Shown here: positions 23,380 to 32,851 of the stretch, one piece after another
How positions within the stretch are numbered: the stretch's first letter is position 1
Layout: each line of letters begins with the position of its first letter
Origin: Phragmites australis
Taxonomy: Eukaryota > Streptophyta > Magnoliopsida > Poales > Poaceae
Assembly (NCBI RefSeq): GCF_958298935.1
Contig: NC_084932.1
Span: forward strand, 12,255,501-12,319,500
DNA: 64,000 bases
Direction: 5' to 3'
Position numbers and translations under genes: made by a program
Notes under the pieces: model-generated
What the model was told of the DNA's origin: nothing
Seen by the model: the letters and a program-made list of their open reading frames with translations, nothing else
The model's database searches: none

Positions 23380-23480
23380 TTTGGGTAAAGGCACTCCCGC
23401 GCATAGTGAATGACAATTATAACAAGGACCACCGGGGCCACCTGCCACACTTTCTTGAGAGCCGGCGGATCTTGGAGGTT
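23380..23480 (-). pseudogene. Element D Gag zinc knuckle, frameshifted
   Basis: One frame has CYNCHS and a neighbouring frame has HYAREC, so the expected CxxCxxxxHxxxxC knuckle is present but split by a frameshift. Confidence 0.65.
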
Positions 23481-23565
23481 GTCATTGCAAAGCAGAGAAG
23501 TATGGGTGTTGCACCACCCACATTGGCCGTGGAGCAGTTGAGACCGACATGTGAGATGGAGGAGT

Positions 23566-23988
23566 CTAACTCTCTGTACACGCACCTTGAGAAATCCCGC
23601 TCATGGAAGGCGACGTGTCCCTCTTGCGCTTCTTTTCCTCCTGGTGGTTTTTCAGCTTGAACTCCACCGTGAGAGAGGTGCTCACTAGCTTGTTAAAGTT
23701 GGTGAACTCATGTGTCGACAAGCGGTCTTGCATCTTCGAGTTGAGATCGTTAATAAAGCAGTATTGTTTCTGCTCGTTGGTGTTGATCTCATCCTGAGCA
23801 TATTGTGCCAAGTGATTGAACACTTGCATGTACTCTATCACTGATCTGCCCCCTTGCTCGAGGTCCATAAACTCAAGCCTCTCGATCTCCATAAGGCCCT
23901 TAGGAATATAAAAATCGTGGAATGGCTTGCGGAACTCTGCCCAAGACACGCGCTAATTGGCTGGGTGCATATCCAAATAGTTAGACCA
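23566..23988 (-). pseudogene. Element D Gag, C-terminal part up to the element C insertion
   Basis: Contains WAEFRKPFHDFYIPKGLMEIE, LEQGGRSVIEYMQVFNHLAQY and RLSTHEFTNFNKLV, the Retrotrans_gag core. Codons continue to 23984-23988 (GACCA), where element C starts. The frame resumes in phase at 32393 when one target copy is counted. One in-frame stop lies at about 23953. Confidence 0.85.
23984..23988. repeat. Target-site duplication GACCA (left copy) of element C
   Basis: Identical to 32388-32392. Both copies abut the LTR termini TGTCACACCC and GGGTGTGACA. Confidence 0.9.
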
Positions 23989-26900
23989 TGTCACACCCTA
24001 ATTTTTCCAATTCTAAAATTTCTCAATATTTGTTAAAGTTCAAAATGAGTTTAAATATTTTTTTAAAGAGAGAAAACCCTATTTTATATGAAAGAAGATA
24101 TAAATGACATAGGGTGTAATTGAATATTTTGCATTCATGTTGAATTAGGCAAGTAGTATTTTATTTGATTTTTGATGAATTTATTTGAAGAGTTTTTTCC
24201 TGGATTTTGAATTTGAATTTGGATTTTGAATTCATAGGAAAAAGAAAAAGAATAAAACCTATACCGGGCTGCCTTTTCCCTTTTCGGCCCAGCTTCTCCT
24301 CAGCTTCGGCCTAGTCATCGCCGACCTCCCCTCCCACCCGGGTCGCCTGCCTCAGCCCAACTCCGCGCGCCAGCCCGCGCGCCGAACCACTCACCCGAGC
24401 CGCTGACATGCGGGTCCCGCATGTCACAACCTTCTTCCTCCTCAATCGGACTCCGACGCAGACACGGGAACGCGCCGGCCGCCATTTTCCGTTCGAATCC
24501 AAGCCCAAACCGAACCCGAGAACTTCTAGAAAGCAGTCAAATCAAATCCCCAGGATCCCCTCTATCTTTAGCTGGCCTTATCTCTAAGGAAATCGCGGAT
24601 TTGAGCTCGGATACAACTCCCAGCCGCCATGTCCGAGTCAATCCGCCATCGCCCTGGAGTCCTAGTGTGCCCCGCCCTTCCGAACCCGCCTATATAGTTA
24701 GCCCGATCCCCCTCGACCAGTTCCCATCGCCAACTCGTCGAAACCGAGCCTTCTCGCCGAGATTCATCTCGCTGCCAACGCCATAGCCACCGCCTCTGCA
24801 CGAGCTCGCCGCCCCGCCGATCCCAATTTTTTTTTTAGTATTACTCCTCATTAGGCTGCATACATTAGTCGCATCCCGGAGCCTTCCGAGCCCACCATCG
24901 GAACCACGTGACCCACCCGAAGCTTTTCCGGCCCTCGCCACCGCTGATTGATCGCCGGAGCGCCCTCTCCGATGAGTTCCCGAAGCAGCCACCGCCCCCT
25001 TCCGTCGCCGACCACCTTTCCGTGTCGCGCTGCCCTCGATAAGCTCCAAAACGAGATCGCCATTACCTTCTCGTCGTGTTCCGCCGCTTATCGTCGTGAT
25101 CCGAGGCCGGCGACGAGGTTAGCGCTTGTCTCCGGCGTGTCGCCGCCATGCCCGAGCTCGGCTCCGCCGTGAACTCCCTCCCCGTCGGTATCCATCTGTT
25201 CACCCTTTATACCCCTTCGGCCACCAATCCCATGTCGCCACCTGTCCACTTAAACCAGTCAGCAATACCTTGCCACCTCATCATGCCACGTCGACATATA
25301 TGCTGATGTGTCATCCCTGTCACCATACCACGTCAGCCAGAGCTACCCAGTCAGTAATTCAACCTTTTCCAGTATAAAAAATAAATCTGATAATTTCTTT
25401 AATGGTAATTTTGCAATTTAGCCCCTAAACTTTTCTGAAATAACAAAAAGAGCCCTATCTTTTTGCAGTTAGGTCCCTATACTTTTTCATATTTACATTT
25501 AGGTCCCTAAACTTTCTGTTAATTCAATTTAGGCCCTTTTCTTTTTCCAGATTTAACCCTAGACTTGTTTTAGCCCTAACTTTTCCATCGTAACTCCGAT
25601 TTAAGCAATTCTTGCGCCGATGGATTCGTTTTTCAGTGTTCTTTCTTTTTAGCTAGTTTTTTTTTATCTCGTTGTTCTTTTGTTTTGTACTCTGTTCTTA
25701 GTGTATCTTGTTTGTTTATTTGCCGGTAATTGTGCGATTAGCCGATAATATTCCGGATCAATTTGAAGAACAGCAAGACCAGGAGCAAGAATACACTGAG
25801 TAGCAGCAAGGAGAAGGCAAGTGTCCTTGATCATATTGAACCTACATTTTTAAATGTTTTGTTTTACAAAACTGCATGCAATGTCTGTCAATATGATGGG
25901 TAGTCACATATGTTAGGGTTTTCCCTAGATATTCCCTTATCATCCCTTGGAACTTAGATGGTTATAGTTAGGAGTCTTTTATGGGTAGACTGCTTAGCTT
26001 GCTTTGGGATATTGGGAAGTGTCATAATTTTGACTAATGAACATATGCAGTAATAATGGTTAATATGATGATGGTTTAGCAACATGGAACCTTAGGTCTT
26101 GAGCATAGGAATGTTGGTGATAGTTGTCATGGTTATGATGTTGGATTAGTGTTTGCTCAAGTAACCTAAATAAGGACCGGTTCGTGGAGCGACAACCTAA
26201 GAAGTAATGTACCAACCACGAGGTAGATATGGGTAAGGCGTGACATACTGATTAGAGTCTGTCTAGTGTGCATTGGGTTAGCACAATAGGGGGCTTCTGG
26301 GTAGGAGCTTTGCTTGCGTAAAGCCTGGCGGTGAAACCTAGTGGACAGACACACACTGGATTAGTCTCTGGTTAGTGGAAAGTGTCATACAGTGATTCTT
26401 GGTGGCACACCACTGGCTTGTGTTAAGTGTCTTGCAAACATGGCAACATAGAATTCACTGACTCGTGGGTAAAGTTGGACAACCTCTGTAGAGTGTAAAA
26501 CTGTTATAACAGCCGTGCTCACGGATATGAGAGACTTGGATCCTCACATGATTAGATGGTGGTTTGGTTTGGTTTTGGTACAGGTAGTACTAGATGGTGT
26601 GGTTTTGGTCTTAGTACAGGGAGTACTAGACGGTTGTGGTATGCAGGGTGGGGAACCTTGTATGCTAGATGATGGATTGTTGGGTTACATTCATTTAACT
26701 CTTGTCTAATGCTTTTGAGTCCAAATGTGTTTTCATTACTCGCATTTATACAAATAATACCTTGTGTCAGCCTATTCCTGATATAAGCCTGCATGTCATT
26801 ATTTTCCCACACTTGCTGAGTACATTATGTGCTCACCCTTGCTTTCTCCCACAAAAACATATGCTGCTCAGTGGAAGACTTTGAGGATTTCTAAGACGAT

Positions 26901-27123
26901 GACCTGGTGTTCTAAGGAGCGTGTCTTCCAGTCAGTGCCTGTGGAGTTTTGGTCGCCAATGCTTTCGTCCCGCTGCCGTCGTTTAGAGGATGTCGATTAG
27001 GTTAATTTTGAGGTTGCTTAGGTGAAGTCTTTTATTGTAAGAGGTGAATGTTTAATTAAATAAAATATTGCTTTTGTTACTTCACCTATGACGTCCTTAT
27101 GTGTGTTAAAACCGGGTGTGACA
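23989..27123 (+). repeat. Element C 5' LTR
   Basis: Opens TGTCACACCC and closes GGGTGTGACA, a 10-base inverted repeat. The GC-rich block 24260-25250 has open frames on both strands that mimic a host gene, but it lies inside the LTR. Around 25400-25540 are about four copies of a TTAGGTCCCTAAACTTT-like motif. Its last ~820 bases match 31513-32387 at roughly 97-98 percent by eye. Confidence 0.9.
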
Positions 27124-27127
27124 GAGG

Positions 27128-27139
27128 TGGTATCAGAGC
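27128..27139 (+). promoter_or_regulatory. Primer-binding site of element C
   Basis: TGGTATCAGAGC, four bases after the LTR end, is complementary to the 3' end of plant initiator Met-tRNA, the usual primer for chromovirus and many other plant LTR elements. Confidence 0.9.
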
Positions 27140-27290
27140 CATACTGACTGTAGGATCGCAAGCCTAGCTAGAATGGTCGTCCTAAGGAATTGCCTAGTCG
27201 TCTAATCCCATCCAAGCCTTTCCATAGTTCTCAAACTTGTCTCTTGCTATCCATAAGACTATTTCTTACATCCCATCTCTTCCTTTTTAG

Positions 27291-28007
27291 ATGGTTTTCC
27301 AGCTACTTACTGCCCGCAAGTCAACCGGAGGACGTCCACCCATTCTACCACGTGTGCCAACTGAAGAGGAGATTGATGACCCCACCTTCTGGAATATGGA
27401 TCCCGTTCCTGATGTTTATGAGAGTGATGGTGTTCATGCTGGACATCTTCCGCGTCTTCTTTGGGGGATACTTTCTGGACTTGGACATACTCAGAAGCCA
27501 GTCTACAGGGGAGTGAAGAAACTATACCCTGGATATGTGGAATGGAAGGTTGAAGTCACTATTTATGACTACGAGCGAAGTCAAGACGAGGGTATGGAAG
27601 TTCGAAGAGTGGTGGGCATTCACTCAGCAATGGTCCCAAGAGCAACCTTCACCGCTGGAGTTAGAGATGCAGCTCGTCAAGCCATATCCCGTGTTCGTGA
27701 TCAATACAACAGCAAGATGGACAACTCTCCTTATGCATACTGTCCCCGCAGAACTCGGGGAAGTGACGAACCGTTCGTAAAGAGCACCTTTGGAGAAAAC
27801 CCCAAGCTACGAGAGCAAGTTTCCCTTACTATGGCCTTGGAGGACAAGCTCAACTGTGCTTTATGGGAGTTGGGAGAAGTTCGCCAGCACCTTGCCTTCG
27901 TCTCTGCTTCCCTTGAGGATGAACAAGATGCCAATCAAGAGGGATCTGAAGATGACGAAGAAGACTTGTCTATCCACTCGCCCCCCGCGCAAGAGGATCT
28001 GCTTTGA
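27291..28007 (+). CDS. Extra ORF upstream of gag with a histone H3 tail-like N-terminus (238 aa)
   Basis: Fully open, in contrast to the gag-pol behind it. Counting after Met, residues 6-13 are TARKSTGG, identical in sequence and position to histone H3 residues 6-13, with Lys at the K9 position and a Pro at 16 as in H3. H3 residues 1-5, including K4, are not conserved. The middle (residues ~80-145, KKLYPGYVEWKVEVTIYDYE and TAGVRDAARQAISRVRDQYN) looks like a folded domain I do not recognise. It is followed by a heptad-like stretch and an acidic tail (SEDDEEDLS). Extra ORFs upstream of gag are known in plant Ty3/gypsy elements. A role in chromatin binding or mimicry is inference. Confidence 0.7.
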   Translation: MVFQLLTARKSTGGRPPILPRVPTEEEIDDPTFWNMDPVPDVYESDGVHAGHLPRLLWGILSGLGHTQKPVYRGVKKLYPGYVEWKVEVTIYDYERSQDEGMEVRRVVGIHSAMVPRATFTAGVRDAARQAISRVRDQYNSKMDNSPYAYCPRRTRGSDEPFVKSTFGENPKLREQVSLTMALEDKLNCALWELGEVRQHLAFVSASLEDEQDANQEGSEDDEEDLSIHSPPAQEDLL

Positions 28008-28355
28008 CACCCCCGCCGCCTCTGAGGATGGATCAGTTGATTCCTCCCCCTCAGGGTCCCGCACTAGAGAGGAGTCCCAGTAGTGTAGTCTTTCCATAGT
28101 AGTCTTATCCTTATTAGAACCTAGCATCGATGTAATCGTTAAGGGTAATAATAATGTTAGTGTGAGCTTTGTTATGGTGCTAAGTGTGCAAGTTGGAGTT
28201 TTTGCTTGAGTGCTGATGCGAGCTGTGGGATGCTTTGGCACCTTGTCCACAGATGCATCTTTATTTCTATATAATATAATATAGATGGGTCTCTTTAGTT
28301 AAACATCTCCAGACTTGTTCATCTACTTCTGTTCTTTTCTTCAACCCTAACCAGA

Positions 28356-29094
28356 TGGTTAACACAAGGAGGAGCATTAACACTCAAGAGGAGAACAACA
28401 ACAACCAGAATCCACCCCCGCCCCCTCCATCAACCTTGGTGTAGCAGATGGCTATGCAAACTCAAATCTTGCAAGATTTAGCTCAAACTATGGTGCATAT
28501 GCAACAACAACAGCCAAACCATGTTCCTCAACCGCATCAACCATCAATACTTGGAGAATTCAAACGAACTCAACCCCCAGTCTTCAGTCACACAGTGGAA
28601 CCAATGGATGCAGACGATTGGCTGAATGATATAGATAGGAAGCTACACGTTGCTCAGTGCAATGATAGGGAGATGGTTCTCTATGCCTCACATCAACTCA
28701 CTGGTCAAGCCCTAGATTGGTGGGAAGCCTACTGCGCAGCACATGAAAACCCTGCATCTATCACATGGATGGAGTTTAAAGCTAGTTTCTGCACCAATCA
28801 CCTTTCCTCTGGAGATGTACGTCTGAAGAAGAAGGAGTTCATGAGTTTGAAGCAAGGACCCATGACTGTGAGGGAGTACCTGACCAAGTTTACTCAGTTA
28901 TCTAGATATGCACCCAATGAAGTGGACACAGAGGAGAAGAAACATGAACGTTTTCTGGAAGGCCTGAATGACGCCATAGAATATGCTTTGCTACCCCAGG
29001 AGTTTCCCAATTTCCAAGCATTGGTAAACAAAGCCCTCATGGTTGAGCACAAGCGCCGCCAGCTGGAAGAGAAGAAGAGGAAGATGTCATTCTA
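28356..29094 (+). pseudogene. Element C Gag
   Basis: ATG at 28356 opens MVNTRRSI. A one-base deletion near 28380 shifts to the Gln/Asn/Pro-rich frame, and a TAG stops that frame at 28442-28444. From 28448 the frame is open and holds the Retrotrans_gag core: PMDADDWLNDIDRKLHVAQ, LTGQALDWWEAYCAAH, FKASFCTNHLSS and MTVREYLTKFTQLSRYAP. It ends in a Lys-rich run at 29094, with the next domain in another frame. Confidence 0.88.
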
Positions 29095-29755
29095 GGGACA
29101 GGGAAGCAACACAATATCCCGTGGAGCTACACAGATGTCTTCTCAAGGCCCTATGTTTCGTTCCAACGTTCAGTACCGGACTCAGTCACAAAACTCTGTT
29201 CAGCGCTCCAACTATCAGACACCCCGATCAACCCCATCAGCCACACCTCAAACCAAGAACAGTCCAGCAACTCCAGGCACGAACAAAGGATGTTTCTATT
29301 TTGGAGAAGAAGGGCACTATGTGAATAAATGCCCTAAAAAGACGCAAGATGTGGCCCAAACCAACAACACACCAAGGACAACTCCAACCCCAGCCCAGTC
29401 ACGCAATGGAAGTCAGAACCCCAGCCAGAATAATCGTGGACAACAGAACTATGTGCATGGGAAGGTCAACCATGTCACATCAGAAGAGGCTATTGATGCT
29501 CAAGATGTGGTGTACGGTATGTTCCTCGTTAACTCCCGACCTGCATCTGTTTTGTTTGATTCTGGAGCTTCGCATTCTTTTATCACCATTCAGTATGTTG
29601 CAAAACATAGATTGCCTATGGTTATGATGAAGAATAATATGTTTATTAGCTCGCCTGGAGGGAATTTGAAGGCAAAATATATATGTCTTAGGATGAGGCT
29701 TAGCATAAGGGGGGTAGAATTCCCTGCGAACCTTATAGTTTTGGAAACCAATTGA
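29095..29755 (+). pseudogene. Element C zinc knuckle and aspartic protease
   Basis: The frame 29135-29755 carries CFYFGEEGHYVNKCPKK, a CCHC knuckle with the second Cys changed to Phe. It continues with SEEAIDAQDVVYGMFLVNS and the retropepsin block ASVLFDSGASHSFIT, whose DSGA motif is intact. A stop at 29753-29755 precedes the conserved ILGMDWLAKFNG. Confidence 0.86.
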
Positions 29756-30810
29756 ATTGACATAATCCTTGGAATGGATTGGTTAGCCAAGTTCAATGGA
29801 GTTATAGAATGTGCCAAAAGGGCAGTTCGCCTGACCGATGGAGAAGGTACCAAGGTGGATTTCGTAGCCACGGAACCAGCAGCAGAGGATCGGTCTCTCA
29901 ATTCACTTGAAGGAACAACCATTGAGCAGATCAAGATAGTTTGTGACTTTCCCGATGTCTTCCCTGATGAATTGCCAGGTATGCCACCTGATCGAGAAGT
30001 CGAGTTTGTCATTAAGTTGGTACCTGGTACGGCCCCTATAGCAAAAAGGCCATATAGGATGTCGGCTAACGACCTAGTCAAGTTAAAGAAGCAAATTCAA
30101 GAGCAATTAAGCAAAGGTTTTATTAGACCCAGTGCATCACCTTAGGGAGCGCCAGTTCTTTTCGTAGATAAGAAGGATGGTAGCCGAAGGATGTGTGTAG
30201 ATTACAGGGCACTTAATGAAGTAACCATTAAGAACAAGTATCCGTTGCCCCGGATTGAGGATTTGTTTGATCAGATGAGAGGAGCCCAAGTGTTCTCCAA
30301 GATTGATCTAAGATCAGGATACTATCAGCTGAAGATTCGATCGTCGGATGTACCAAAAACGGCTTTCAGTACTCGATATAGGCTATACGAGTATACAGTT
30401 ATGTCATTCGGATTAACCAATGCCCCAGCCTACTTCATGAATCTCATGAACAAGGTATTCATCGATTATTTGGACAAGTTTGTGGTGGTGTTCATTAATG
30501 ATATTCTAATTTTCTCCAGAAGCAAAGAAGAACACGAAGGACATTTGAGAATTGTGCTACAGACACTCAGAGAACATCAGCTGTATGCCAAACTTAGCAA
30601 GTGTGATTTTTGGTTAGACCAAGTCACGTTCCTTGGCCATATCTTAACCGCTGGAGGTGTAGCGGTAGACCCTAGTAAAGTGAAGGATGTACTGAATTGG
30701 TTACCACCGACCAACGTGTCAGAAATTAGAAGTTTTCTTGGATTAGCAGGATACTATCGCCATTTTATAGAAGGGTTCTCTAGGATAGCCCAACCTCTTA
30801 CCTCTTTGCT
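29756..30810 (+). pseudogene. Element C reverse transcriptase, FIND in place of FxDD
   Basis: Starts with LGMDWLAKFNGVIEC and FPDVFPDELPGMPPDREVEF. A TAG at 30143-30145 replaces the Trp of SPWGAPVLFV. The palm follows: [54 protein letters not shown] and [12 protein letters not shown]. The first of the two catalytic aspartates is Asn (30497-30499). [18 protein letters not shown] and [19 protein letters not shown] close the domain, with another TAG at 30812-30814. Confidence 0.9.
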
Positions 30811-31285
30811 TTAGAAGAATGTGGTGTTTAAATGGAGTCCTGGTTGTCAGGCAAGTTTTCAAGAATTGAAGAAGAGATTGACTACGGCCCCAGTACTAGT
30901 TCTACCTGATATTAGCAAGAATTTTGACATCTACTGTGATGCTTCGCGACAAGGACTTGGATGTGTTCTCATGCAAGAGGGTCGAGTCGTGGCCTATGCG
31001 TCAAGACAATTAAGGAAGCATGAAGAGCACTACCCCACACATGATTTAGAACTAGCAGCTGTGGTTCATGCTCTGAAGATCTGGAGGCATTACCTCATTG
31101 GAAAACGATGTGAAATATACATGGATCATAAGAGCTTGGAGTATATTTTCACTCAACCGGATCTAAACCTTCGTCAGCGCAGATGGTTGGAGTTGATTAA
31201 AGATTACAATGTGGGAATTCACTATCACCCAGGAAAAGCAAATGTTGTGGCCGACGCCTTGAGCCGGAAAGGTTACTGCAATTAG
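30811..31285 (+). pseudogene. Element C RNase H
   Basis: Contains [80 protein letters not shown] and [18 protein letters not shown]. The catalytic D, E, D and the [14 protein letters not shown] signature are present. It is open from 30821 to a TAG at 31283-31285. Clean apart from the flanking stops. Confidence 0.9.
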
Positions 31286-31515
31286 ATGATGGTTCAAGAT
31301 AATCAACCTGGGTTATGGAAAGAGTTTGAGAAGCTCAACCTTGGATTTGTGGCAGATATGGAAACAACCACCATGGAATTGGATTGTACCCTTGAACAAG
31401 AAATTCGGAAAAGTCAACTGGAGGACGAGAAGCTCAAGGAAATTAGACAGCTTATTAAGGAGGATAAAGCTCCAGGTTTCACGGAAGATAGTCAAGGTAC
31501 AATATGGTTCAAAAA
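31286..31515 (+). pseudogene. Element C integrase N-terminal stub
   Basis: LEQEIRKSQLEDEKLKEIRQ and TEDSQGTIWFKKR are the spacer before the gypsy integrase zinc finger. The frame then runs into LTR sequence (GALLA, stop), so the HHCC finger, the DDE core and any chromodomain are absent. Confidence 0.85.
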
Positions 31516-32387
31516 GAGAGGAGCTTTGCTTGCGTAAAGCCTGGCGGTGAAACCTAGTGGGCAGACACACACTGGATTAGTCTCTGGTTAGTGGAAAGTG
31601 TCATACAGTGATTCTTGGTGGCACACCACTGGCTTGTGTTAAGTGTCTTGCAAACACGGCAACATGGAATTCACTGGCTCGTGGGTAAAGTTGGACAACC
31701 TCTGTAGAGTGTAAAACTGTTATAACAGCCGTGCTCACGGATATGAGAGACTTGGATCCTCACATGATTAGATGGTGGTTTGGTTTGGTTTGGTTCTGGT
31801 ACAGGGAGTACTAGATGGTGTGGTTTTGGTCTTAGTACAGGGAGTACTAGACGGTTGTGGTATGCAGGGTGGGAAACCTTGTATGCTAGATGATGGATTG
31901 TTGGGTTACATTCATCTAACTCTTGTCTAATGCTTTTGAGTCCAAATGTGTTTTCATTACTCGCATTTACGCAAATAATACCTTGTGTCAGCCTATTCCT
32001 GATATAAGCCTGCATGTCATTATTTTCCCACACTTGCTGAGTACATTATGTGCTCACCCTTGCTTTCTCCCACAAAAACATATGCTGCTCAGTGGAAGAT
32101 TTTGAGGATTTCCAAGACGACGACCTGGTTTTCTAAGGAGCGTGTCTTCCAGTTGGTGCCTGTGGAGTTTTGGTCGCCAATGCTTTCGTCCCGCTGCCGT
32201 CGTTTAGATGATGTCGATTAGGTTAATTTTGAGGTTGCTTAGGTGAAGTCTTTTATTGTAAGAGGTGAATGTTTAATTAAATAAAGTATTGCTTTTGTTA
32301 CTTCACCTATGACGTCCTTATGTGTGTTAAACTTCCTGGGCACACATAATCCGCACTTGGTTTTGGCCGTTAAAACCGGGTGTGACA
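31513..32387 (+). repeat. Element C 3' LTR remnant
   Basis: Corresponds to 26303-27123 of the 5' LTR, so only the last quarter remains. It contains 43 extra bases (32332-32374) between two GTTAAA copies that the 5' LTR lacks. Ends GGGTGTGACA. Confidence 0.9.
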
Positions 32388-32392
32388 GACCA
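32388..32392. repeat. Target-site duplication GACCA (right copy) of element C
   Basis: Matches 23984-23988. Confidence 0.9.
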
Positions 32393-32758
32393 CGACGCAC
32401 TCGTCGCGCCCTCGAGCTGATGAGCGGCGAAGAGCGTCTTCTTGTGATCTTCACACAGGAGGAGAGTGAGCTTCTGCTCGATAGTGCGAAGCCAATGATC
32501 CGCATTGAGCAGGTCCGCAGCATGAGTGAACGTCGATGGCTAAGTCTGAAGGAAGTCAACAAAATCATCACGGTGTCCGGGCCCACCTTCACCTTAAGGG
32601 GCCGTGTTACCCACAAGAGCTTCAAGGAGAGCAGTTTGAGCTTGAGGGTTTTGCTCTATCTACATAAGCACATCAGCCATACTCGACGGTGGAGGTGGTA
32701 GAGGACTGCTGCCATTTGAACCCTCGAGAAGGTCACCTAGGTTCTGACGGGTTCTCAT
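32393..32758 (-). pseudogene. Element D Gag, N-terminal part
   Basis: On the minus strand an ATG at 32758-32756 opens MRTRQNLGDLLEGSNGSS. It continues with QNPQAQTALLEALVGNTAP, ADLLNADHWLRTIEQKL and KTLFAAHQLEGATSASW, typical chromovirus Gag. At least three in-frame stops occur. The last codons join in phase with 23984 downward, proving that element C split this gene. Confidence 0.85.
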
Positions 32759-32850
32759 CCTATTGCAACAACAAGATGGAAAAGGTGCAAAATGTCAAAC
32801 TCCGACATATCTAACTAGCATCAGTTGGACGCAAACAAGAGATGCGTTAC
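32759..32850 (-). other. Element D leader remnant and rearrangement junction
   Basis: About 90 bases of untranslated leader precede the Gag ATG. Between about 32845 and 32855 the sequence changes to the middle of a CACTA transposase gene. No primer-binding site or LTR is present here. Confidence 0.6.
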
Positions 32851-32851
32851 A

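Larger units (their letters stand above)
23989..32387 (+). mobile_element. Ty3/gypsy element C, inserted in element D gag
   Basis: Bounded by GACCA duplications. It has a full 5' LTR (3135 bases), a primer-binding site matching initiator Met-tRNA, an extra ORF upstream of gag, gag, protease, RT, RNase H and the start of integrase. The rest of integrase, any chromodomain and the first three quarters of the 3' LTR are deleted: internal sequence joins LTR sequence at about 31513. Several nonsense codons interrupt gag-pol, so it is non-autonomous. Confidence 0.92.
9505..32850 (-). mobile_element. Ty3/gypsy chromovirus, element D, split by elements B and C
   Basis: Minus-strand element whose own parts are 9505-10931, 18115-23988 and 32393-~32850; the gaps are elements B and C. 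The order is Gag, protease, RT, RNase H, integrase, chromodomain, polypurine tract, 3' LTR. The 3' LTR adds up to about 3.1 kb. The 5' LTR and leader are missing: within about 95 bases of the Gag start the sequence changes to the middle of a CACTA transposase gene. A chromodomain-bearing gypsy with LTRs this long fits the Tekay/Del group; the clade assignment is inference. Confidence 0.82.

Noticed and set aside
24260..25380. GC-rich open frames on both strands that look like a host gene start
   Set aside because: They lie wholly inside the 5' LTR of element C (23989-27123), which has matched inverted ends and target duplications. No domain is visible.
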